DNA from: Cubamyces lactineus
Lineage: Eukaryota; Basidiomycota; Agaricomycetes; Polyporales; Polyporaceae
Reading direction: 5' to 3'
Assembly: GCA_022376465.1 (NCBI GenBank)
Contig: JACDTU010000001.1
Location: 2,480,001-2,544,000 of the forward strand
Length of the DNA: 64,000 bases
Below, one piece after another: positions 55,686-64,000 of the stretch. Under the pieces are notes generated by a model. It ran no database searches. It had not been told where the DNA came from and saw only the letters and a list, made by a program, of their open reading frames with translations. The position numbers and the translations under genes are program-made. Numbering within the stretch: position 1 is the stretch's first letter; every line of letters begins with the position of its first letter.

Positions 55686-57453
55686 ATGAGCGAGCTTGCG
55701 CATCTAAACGATCTTCCTGTCGAGTTGCTCCCGCTAGTGATCTCCCATATTGTGCGACCATCCCACCTCGCGGCGCTGTGCCTGGTCAACAAGACGTTTT
55801 ATACCTTCGCGATCCCGCTACTCTACGAACGCGTTTTCATATATGCTTGGCACAAGGAAGGGAAAGCCAAGGCATGTTCCTCTCGCAAGCGCATCACTAT
55901 GCTTAGCTGAGTATGGACGGCCGGCCTAGGTCATCAAGCTCTTTCGTACGTTGGCAGAGTATGCTCATCTAGCTAAACACGTTCAACAACTTGGTAGGTT
56001 CTGCACCTTCGTGAGAGCATCTTCACGCCTCTTGCGAGTTTACCGAAGTGCATACTGAACCCCTGGGCTCAGTTATCCGGGACTTTCCAAAGGCCTTGCA
56101 ATCCGAAGAGCACGACATGATCCTAGACCTTTGCTTGCATGGTATCCGTAACTGCACTAATCTGAGGGCTTGTACCTGGACTCGCCATGGTTCGCTCACT
56201 ACTCGCGTGCTGGAGACTCTGGTAACCTGCTCGAAGCTTCGTGAGCTAGAGATCAACGGCCAGCATAACAACTATTACGACCCTCGCATACTCCCTCAGT
56301 TCACACATCTGCGAAAGCTATCACTAATCATGCCGAGCGGTCCTGTCATCGACACCTTACCCTCCTGGACGCGGAATACCCGAGAGACCCTGCAGTACCT
56401 CAGCCTCATTTGCAAGGCAAGCAGCATTCTACCTTGTCGCTGACATGTACATGACCTATTGCTCTTGGCAGTCATCTACGCGTGTCACCGATGGTGTTCT
56501 TCGCGACATAGCGTCTTCCATTACCAATCTCGAATATCTGTACCTTGTCGGCTGTCCAAAGGTGACCCATGAAGGTTTATGGGCTGTCATCTCTTCGGTT
56601 TACAAGGGCATCGTTGGCCTCGGAATGGAAGGATTATCAACTGCATTCGTATGTTGGTTCGCATCCGGTACGCTCCTGTCAATCCTGAACCATCAACAAG
56701 GACATGGCCGCCTTCAGCGAACAATGCAATCGTTCCGGGGCTCTATCTCGTCTACGTTCAATCACACTCACCGTCGATGAGCATACATCGCTCTCGGAAT
56801 GGCAACAGCACGTACTCAGTCTGCTGTCACAGGCCCCCCTACAACAGTTCCATATATCCACAGTAGGCGGACATGTCGATCATCGGCTGAGCGATGAGTT
56901 CTGCAAGGCCATCGTCAGCGCGCATAGGAACAGGCTTACCCGATTTTCTGTGCACCGCATGCGTATGAGCATCGATGCAATTGCGGATATTTGCGCTCGA
57001 TGCACTGTTCTCCAACAGTTGTTCGTCGTGGCAGAACCGAACGATCTGGTAAATTACCCGTCGACATCCTCCGGAGATGTGTAACCTTATCAGCGATCCA
57101 GGATGCCTTGGGGCCCTGTTTAGCTCAAGCCACCAATCTGCGCGCAGTCCATGTCAACAGGCCGCTCGACTTCGGCTCTGAAGATGTTCCAAGACAGTCA
57201 TACACTAAGATACTTAACATTGTGCGCCAGTGTAGACCCACCGTGAAGCAGTTCGGCTTCAACACTCGTGTTTTCCAGGTATGTTGTGCAGTGATGCAAC
57301 TCGGGTGCATTGGAAGCATTCTCACTAACGATCGCCCCGCAGGTCGAACGGTCGGCAACGGTTACCGAAGATGGGTCCGTCGACACAGGAGTAACCCTAT
57401 CTCCATATGAGAATCCAGAGATACCGGAGCAGTTTCTCGTTGTACGGACCTAA
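55686..57453 (+). CDS. F-box/LRR-type protein
   Basis: Predicted substrate adaptor of an SCF ubiquitin ligase. The N-terminus is an F-box (LNDLPVELLPLVISHIVRPS, HLAALCLVNKTFYTFAIPLL). A helix follows (VIKLFRTLAEYAHLAKHVQQ), then leucine-rich repeats (GIRNCTNLRACTW, TCSKLRELEIN, FTHLRKLSLIMPSG, SITNLEYLYLVGCPKVTHEG, RLRSITLTVDEHTSL). It ends PENPEIPEQFLVVRT-type sequence with TAA at 57451-57453. The first intron (55872-55929) appears to use a GC donor (AAG followed by GCATGT). The join near 55994-56045 is unresolved, since no simple splice links HVQQL to HTEPLGSVIRDFP in frame. Its targets are unknown. Confidence 0.72.
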
Positions 57454-58013
57454 TGAAAGACGTGAAGAACAACAGCATATCAGGTTCCTTCGTGCACACA
57501 GTCGTGAATGCGTCAGAGGAATCAATATAGATCTCGATCTCGATGATTCATACCTCACTGCGGATCCCTCCACAGCCCCGATCGTGCTGAGCAAGATATG
57601 TACCTTCCCAAGTCTAGAGTGTGCACGCCTTCGGTCTCTCATGCGAAGCCTCGGCTATGGGTGAACGTCGTACACGCATGACGTGCAACGAGCTTGCTTC
57701 GCATGGCCGCATTATCTCGACATTTCGCGGGATTCGTATCTGCCAATTCGTAAGTGGAGATCGCCTGATGACCGTGGCATCTCGGTCGAGACTGACGCCT
57801 CCGCAAAGTGCAGTCAAAGTATAACCGAGGATATGTGTGATATGCGCAGTCATGCCCGAAGCCTCCTCGCCGGTCGCAGTATTTAGACTCAGCGCAGCGC
57901 CACAGCAGGCCTCGCTCGATACACCATCGGATATCATCCAGCCGAGTACGTCGACTGCTTGAAAGCTGAGGCTCGCTCACTCAACGCTGATCAACATATA
58001 CAGATCGATTCAC
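57454..58013. other. Intergenic region
   Basis: About 560 bp between the F-box and DUF302 genes, both on the plus strand. No gene or repeat is supported. Confidence 0.5.
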
Positions 58014-58602
58014 ATGGCGAAGAGCATCGTTGAATATACCGCTAGGCGTATCACCTATGATACCCCGCTCCCCTTCGCGGAGGTCGCGGCCCGTTTGGAA
58101 GCCCAGTTGAATAAGCCATCGGGAGGCGCGAAAATATTCCATTTGCTGGGCGCCGCGAAAACCAAGGACGAGCTCGAGAATGGCATCAGAGCCATGGCTG
58201 ATGGACGCAACTTCATGTACGAGCCACAGTTCATTCATATTCGCACCTGAGTTTACCTGTCACAGATTCTTCGCCGAAGTTGTACACCACCGCTGGCTCG
58301 GCACTCACACCGGGTCGACTCACATCCCCAAAGCCGTGGTGTACATCTTTGGTAACCCGCTCATCGCCCAAACGATGCTGCAGCACGATCTCGCCGCTGG
58401 GCTTAACATTCCTCCTAAGTTGATGTTGCTGGAGAAGGCGGATGGCAGCGGAACGAAGGTTATTTATGATGATCCAGCCTCCATCATCGCCGTCCCATCC
58501 TACGGTCAGAACGTCAATGGCGCACTGAAGCAAGCTGCGGAAGGCCTGTCCGACAAGGTGGAGGAGCTAGTGAAGAGTGTTACTGAGGAGAACGCGGCGT
58601 GA
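58014..58602 (+). CDS. DUF302-domain protein
   Basis: Predicted 179-residue soluble protein. Exons are 58014-58216 and 58266-58602 and close in frame at TGA. The N-terminal part is MAKSIVEYTARRITYDTPLP, FAEVAARLEAQLNK. The second exon carries the DUF302 core: KAVVYIFGNPLIAQTMLQHD, LAAGLNIPPKLMLLEKADGS and VIYDDPASIIAVPSYG. DUF302 proteins form a small alpha/beta fold seen in bacteria and fungi; the biochemical role is not established. The C-terminus is a charged helix (LSDKVEELVKSVTEENAA). Confidence 0.82.
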
Positions 58603-59322
58603 AGTTCGGGATAGTATCTATCTAGAATCGGCGATGTACGGGCTTGCTCTAATCTCGAACTCATTCCGACTACTCTCACTCACGTATCAACCGGGTAGTA
58701 ACTTTGTTGGCGTTGATTGAGCGCACAGTTTGTAGCAGCTCTTGCTAGGCGCTTCAGCAACTAGGCGCGAGAACGACAGTTTGTAGCACCGTACACGCCG
58801 TCAATGGTCAATGGCCCTTGCTTGTCGATCTTAACTATCATCAGCCACTGAACAGTATTCGCGCGACTCCATTCTTTTGCCGCCAACTCCTTTCGAAGAT
58901 GGTGGAGTTAATGATCGATATATATCCCGGACAGAACGTATACATGGTTCATTCCAAAATGTTCCAATTCAAAATACGTACATATCAGTCCGCGCGTAAG
59001 GCAATGCGTCGGAAGATCAAGCTTAAGGGCGAGACGCTGCTGCATTGCTCTCTGCACGCGGCGCTTGGCGTTGATGCTCTTCACATCGACGTGTTTGCAA
59101 GTGCGTAGCAGTAGACGGTATGTACGGCACTCTCTATATACGTTCAGTCAACTCAACGTAGTCTGTGCAGTCGTTACACTGGCTAATTTGAGACGTGTGC
59201 TAGTTGACATTGCATACTAGAAGTCTAAAACAACCGGTGCGGTCTAACAAACGTGAGGCTTAGCATCCTGGTCAACAGTGTTATTGTGCTCACATCGGAA
59301 TGTCCTCAGGAATGCCAGCTTA
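58603..59322. other. Intergenic region with an unassigned short open frame
   Basis: About 720 bp. A 96-codon open frame at 58818-59108 (MVELMIDIYPGQNVYMVHSK, MFQFKIRTYQSARKAMRRKI) has some protein-like composition but no recognisable domain and no flanking gene signals. Confidence 0.4.
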
Positions 59323-61462
59323 ATGAGGTTGCTCGACACCGAGACAGGCCGGTTCCTCGAGATCGCGAATCCCACAGATCTGCCATACGCCATCCTGAGC
59401 CACACCTGGGACCCCAAAGGAGAGCAGACGTACCAAGATGTTCGCAAGGTTCAAGCCACCTATGAAACTCCGAGTATAATCAGCAAAGTACTGTTCTATA
59501 TAGGGTGCGCGGTGGCATCAATTGTGGTATGATGTACACTAACAAGCTCGTCCGTTCTCCTGTAGTACTCTATTGCTCGACCTGCTGCCGTCGTCAATCC
59601 TCTGCGATGACACGAAATCCTCTACACCCATCTCCGCTCTTCGCGCCCGCTACGCCATCATACCTTTCGCATGGGCGCGATACCTGCTCGATCTCCTTGG
59701 CTGCTATTGGTCTCGTTCAACCATGCTCACAGACAACCGACTGTCCGAGAAGATCCGTGGTGCTTGCGCTTACGCGCGCGCCGACGGGAACAGGTACCTC
59801 TGGATCGACTCGTGCTGTATCGACAAGAGTAGCAGCGCGGAGCTCTCCGAAGCCATCAACTCGATGTACATGTGGTACCAAACCGCCACCGTCTGCTACG
59901 TTTTCTTGTCCGACGTTACTGGGAGGCTCAAGGGAGACATGGACCACGAGGAGTTCTTCTACAGCCGGTGGCATACCCGCGGATGGACCCTGCAAGAGCT
60001 CCTCGCGCCTGCGGCTGTGGTATTCCTGTCGAGACACTGGCTCTATCTTGGGACCAAGTTCACACTTGCGCTGCAGCTCGAACACCGCCTAGGCATACCC
60101 CACTCGGTCCTCACGCGTGCGGTGCCTATGGAGGACGTCAGCGTCGCCCAGCGGTTCTCATGGGCTGCTCAGCGCGAGACAACGCGAGCGGAAGACCGCG
60201 CATACTGCCTCTTAGGTATCTTCAGGGTCACTATGCCTCCCTTATATGGCGAGGGCAGTCGAGCGTTCTACCGACTTCAGCAGGCGATCTGGGCCCAACG
60301 TCCCGACCACTCTATCTTCGCCTGGGACGTGAACACGGATAACCTTCCACAACGCCTCGAAGAGATCGAAGAACTCTACGTTGACCAATCGGCCCTGCGA
60401 TACGTTGGGTCTACCGCGCGAATCCCAGGCCGCAAGTCCGATCGCATCCTCTCTTTCATCTCAGATACGGAGTCGCATTTCGCAGGCTTTCCCGCGTCGT
60501 TCGCTGAAGGTGCGAAGATACGCAGCATCTCGCCCGACGAGTACAGAAGACGGCTGGGGCGCTTGCCTCTCAGCCAAGCGATGCGAACGATACCCTTGTC
60601 CCCCGGCGGGCCTATCTACCTCCCCCTCATCCCGCTCGAGGCTTGTCTACCCGCAGACGTGGTGGTAACTCCGTCAAACTCTCTTTCCGATTTGTGCCTT
60701 GTGCCGCTTGCGTGCGAGTGGGACAGCCCCCGACATGACGATAGCAGCAATCTTGTCGCTATCATCAGCTCCAAGCAGAAAGTGCTTCCAGCATACACGG
60801 AGCCGCCCCCAGACTCCGTGGAAGTCCTACAGGGCGCTCTGGTTCGGCGGTGGGTAGACGGAAGGGCAGGGAACGCCTTCCGCACAGTGATCCTCACTCG
60901 CAGAGACCTCGACCGATGTCGCGAGTCGATGCGTTCTCGAGGCGTCCTACCCAATCGCTCACTGACCATCACCACCGACTTTCTCCCCCGTGTGACGGAC
61001 TCCGCAGACAATGTTAGTCCAACCACCTCGGCGACGGTACATCTGGCCGGATGGACTCAATCGTCACTGGTGGCTCAAGGATACCACATTGACGTTCTCG
61101 ACTCTGTTCTGCCTCATAATGACCTCCCGCGGCAGGAGCCCGTATATGGTTTCAAGTTCACCCGGGACGACGCGGAGATCGGCGTCGTCCTACACTACCT
61201 CGAGCCCTCCGCGCCGAATTCCAGCTTGATGCCGGCGTGGACGTTCGTAAGGGTCGGTTTGGTGCCGAAAGACTCGCATACGCTAGGCCCCGATGACTTC
61301 GTCGGGCTGTCTCCGCGGCTTGCCGTGGCGGAGGGTGGTGAGACAGCGGGCACCGTCTCCAGCGTTTTCGCCGACGGGCCGACATACCACTTCACTGCGA
61401 ACTTGCGACGCGCCTCGCGCAACACTTTTGTACTGGGCTTCGACCTACTGGAAATACAATAA
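59323..61462 (+). CDS. HET-domain protein HET2
   Basis: Predicted 692-residue HET-domain protein. Exons are 59323-59504 and 59566-61462; the splice joins VLFYIG to TLLLDLLPSSILCDD in frame. It starts MRLLDTETGRFLEIANPTDL with the full signature YAILSHTWDPKGEQTYQDVR, then RYLWIDSCCIDKSSSAELSE, AINSMYMWYQTATVCYVFLS, RGWTLQELLAPAAVVFLSRH and EDRAYCLLGIFRVTMPPLYG. HET domains act in allorecognition and regulated cell death in ascomycetes; in basidiomycetes the role is less tested. The C-terminal half is family-specific, with no other known domain. It is a direct tandem paralogue of HET3, with the same intron position and length of first exon (182 bp). Confidence 0.9.
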
Positions 61463-62382
61463 TAGATCCATGGGTGTATCTAAGTGACTGGTCGCGAGTG
61501 AGCACAATACTACTTGAAGCATCGAGGTCCGAGATCGCCATGCAGCAGTCATTAGTTGAACTTGAAGTTGAGGAAAGATCTCCGTATACTTAGAGGAGGA
61601 GGCGGCTGGGTTACGTGATAAGCGCGCGTACGGCGTTTGTACATTTCTCTAGGTTGTCTCTCTGCTAGTCTCCCCTAGGCAGACGTACCGAGGCGCTCTA
61701 TTGAGGGGAGGGAGGGACGAGCGCCACGGACCTCTCTGCTACTTGTCCCTTCTTGCGCTATCTAGTCCCTGTAGGCTGCAGCTGTCTGCTGCGAGCGCAA
61801 GATGACTAGCCTCACGACGAGTCCGACATGGCTTCGAATTTGAAGAGCACAACCCCTACTAGAGGCACTAGGCGGCTCACATGCTTACAAGTCAAATCTA
61901 GTTCAAGCCTCCTGTACCTCCTCCTCTGGCCATGCAATCGGATTCCGCTATAGAGAAGTGCATCCTGCGGTCAATTTGGTCTATACAGTTATCATTGTGT
62001 GTAGCCTCCTTCGAGTCACTCAGCTTCACGTTCGATCTACTGGGGGCACAAGGGGGCCTCCCTCCTGCCCGTTCAGACTTCCAGCTACCATACACACGGA
62101 TTACGCGCCGCATCCAGCAGTATAGCCTCCCGGCCCAGGATCCGACATCTTGGGAACAAAAAGAGATGAATGGTCCTTGTTGTGCACGCAGTGTGGCATG
62201 ATCACGAGTGTCAGTGCTGAGTCCGGTCCTGCTCTTGCCCTTGTACTACTCGCGCAAGCCAAAATACAACGCCCGATCACCACCTACCGGTACGAAGACA
62301 GGTGTGATCTCCTCATTTTACCCCGCTACGTCGTACTTCCCGCTACCCCCCAGACGCTGAAGAGAAGGCCATCTCCGCTGGT
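61463..62382. other. Intergenic region between HET2 and HET3
   Basis: About 920 bp holding the HET3 promoter and the second copy of the 54 bp dispersed repeat. No gene is supported. Confidence 0.5.
61671..61724. repeat. 54 bp dispersed repeat, copy 2
   Basis: Matches 61-114 at 49 of 54 positions in the same orientation. It lies about 200 bp downstream of the HET2 stop. The two copies sit near opposite ends of the window, close to unrelated genes. Confidence 0.6.
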
Positions 62383-64000
62383 ATGAGGCTGCTCAACACC
62401 GAGACGGGCCTGTTCCACGAGATTGCGCACCCTCTGGATCGAGTGTATACCATTCTGAGCCATACGTGGGATCCCAGAGGAGAGCAGTCGTACCAAGAGC
62501 TTCGCAATATACAAGTTGCCTATGAGGTCCCCAGTGTGCTCAGAACACTACTATTCTGCATCGGGTACGTGCCATGTATCGGACTGTCCTACTATATATC
62601 CGCACAATGCTCATCTCGCTGAAAGAACCCTTCTGCTCCATTTGCTTCCATCTTCGATCCAGTGCGGCAACGAAACGTCCTCTGCACCTATATCCACTCT
62701 CCGCACTCGCTACTTGGTCGTTCCTCTGGCTTGGGCACGATCCTTGCTTGAAATCATCGGCCGCTCTTGGTCCACTTCTTCGGTCTTGACAGACCCCCGG
62801 TTGTCTGAGAAGATCCGCGGGGCGTGTGCCTGCGCACGTGCTAATGGCCATAGGTACATCTGGATCGACTCGTGTTGCATTGACAAGAGCAGCAGCGCGG
62901 AGCTCTCGGAGGCGATCAACGCGATGTATAATTGGTATCAATTCGCCGCCGTCTGCTACGTCTTCCTATCCGACGTCCCCGGAGATGTCAAGGTCGACGA
63001 AGACGAAGGAGACTTCTACTACAGCCGGTGGCATACTCGCGGATGGACCCTGCAAGAGCTCCTTGCGCCTGCAGTCGTGGTGTTCCTCTCGAAGGACTGG
63101 CGCTATCTCGGCACAAAGCTCACCCTTGCGCGGCAGCTCGAATACCGCCTGCACATACCGTACGTCGTTCTGACCCGTCAGATAGCGCCAGAGGCATACA
63201 GCGTCGCCCAACGGTTCTCATGGGCTGCTTTCCGCGAGACGACGCGAGTCGAGGACAGGGCATACTGCCTCTTGGGCCTTTTCGGAATCAACATGCCTCT
63301 CTTGTATGGGGAGGGCGACCGGGCCTTCCACCGGCTTCAACAAGCCATCTGGGCGCAAACAGCGGACCACACCATCTTCGCCTGGGGCCTGGGGGGTAGG
63401 TTCAGGGAAATCGCATGCCTTCAGCCGCCGCCCAGATTTTGGCCGACGCTCTGGACAAACAACAGCGTCCCTGGCCGCCGTGGCCACCACCGCCTTTCGT
63501 ACTTCTCGGATGTGTGCTCGCATCTTGCAACTCAACCGGCAGCTTTCGCGTTCAGGGAAGGGATGGTCAGCATCCCGAGCTCGGAATACAAGAGGCGGTT
63601 AGGTCGTCTACCTCTCAACCAGAGGGTGCAACCGACACCCCCTTCGCCTGGCGGACCCATTCATCTGCCACTCATACCTTTTGAAGCGTGTCTACCCTCG
63701 AGTGCCAAGGGGAGGTGTTTCTCTGGGCTGTACCTTGTGCCACTCGCATGCGAATGGATGACCGATCGGCCTGGTGACAAAGGAAACTTGGTTGCCATCG
63801 TCTGTTCCAAAGAGGGAGTGGCTCAGGCCCGGGATGACATCGACTCGGAGTCTGAGTCTGACTATGAGCCTGTGGCAGCAGCCCTCAAGGGGGGTTATGT
63901 TATCACGCCCTTGCCGAACGGGAGCGAAGTCAGCTACCGGACCGTTATCCTCACTCGCAGCGACCTCGATCGATGTCGGGAGTCGATCCAGTCTCTCGGC
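62383..64000 (+). CDS. HET-domain protein HET3, cut by the window end
   Basis: Tandem paralogue of HET2, incomplete at its 3' end. Exon 1 is 62383-62564 and exon 2 starts at 62626 and runs open past 64000. The splice joins LLFCIG to TLLLHLLPSSIQCGN, matching HET2. The signature reads MRLLNTETGLFHEIAHPLDR and YTILSHTWDPRGEQSYQELR, then RYIWIDSCCIDKSSSAELSE, RGWTLQELLAPAVVVFLSKD and EDRAYCLLGLFGINMPLLYG. After ADHTIFAWGLGG it departs from HET2 for about 50 residues, then realigns at RRLGRLPLNQ and SPGGPIHLPLIPFEACLPS. An acidic stretch (DDIDSESESDYE) is present near the window end. No stop or frameshift is seen. Confidence 0.88.

Noticed and set aside
58818..59108. 96-codon open frame between the DUF302 and HET2 genes.
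   Set aside because: No homology recognised and no supporting start, intron or promoter context.

Overview
The window is nuclear DNA of a filamentous basidiomycete. Most genes carry several 50-60 bp GT-AG introns and promoters are often TATA-containing. The gene content (FunK1-type kinases, HET-domain proteins, arrestin-like and F-box/LRR proteins) points to an Agaricomycete, probably a wood-decay polypore. That placement is inferred from family composition, not from a marker gene. I see about 25 protein-coding genes, one hAT-type transposon, several local duplications, and no rRNA, tRNA or CRISPR.

Layout. 0.5-2.3 kb: pseudokinase-like gene P1. 2.6-15.8 kb: ordinary genes, namely cyclophilin-40, an arrestin-like protein, a tiny Zn2Cys6 protein, an OCRL-like inositol 5-phosphatase with many introns, and a small HABP4/Stm1-like RNA/ribosome-binding protein. 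16.3-20.1 kb: two tandem secreted-protein paralogues sharing a TNAERLARGL motif. 21-46.6 kb: an accessory block with pseudokinase-like genes P2-P6, two FunK1 kinases, a 1.15 kb hAT element with perfect 8 bp target duplications, and a divergent HET protein. 47.5-58.6 kb: a conserved block with MIC10, a hidden 74-residue membrane protein, UVE1, SPT5, an F-box/LRR protein and a DUF302 protein. 59.3-64 kb: two tandem HET-domain genes, the second cut by the window end.

The most striking content is a six-member kinase-like family (P1-P6) spread over 41 kb on both strands. All six keep a glycine loop and the N-lobe lysine, but replace the HRD catalytic aspartate by serine. All share one phase-2 intron just before the catalytic loop. 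P4 has also lost the DFG aspartate. One of the two FunK1 copies has HRD changed to HQN. The two FunK1 genes share a 131 bp tract of perfect identity inside otherwise diverged sequence, which suggests gene conversion. Together with three HET proteins this looks like a fast-evolving signalling or recognition neighbourhood. That role is inference; the residue changes and repeats are read directly from the sequence.
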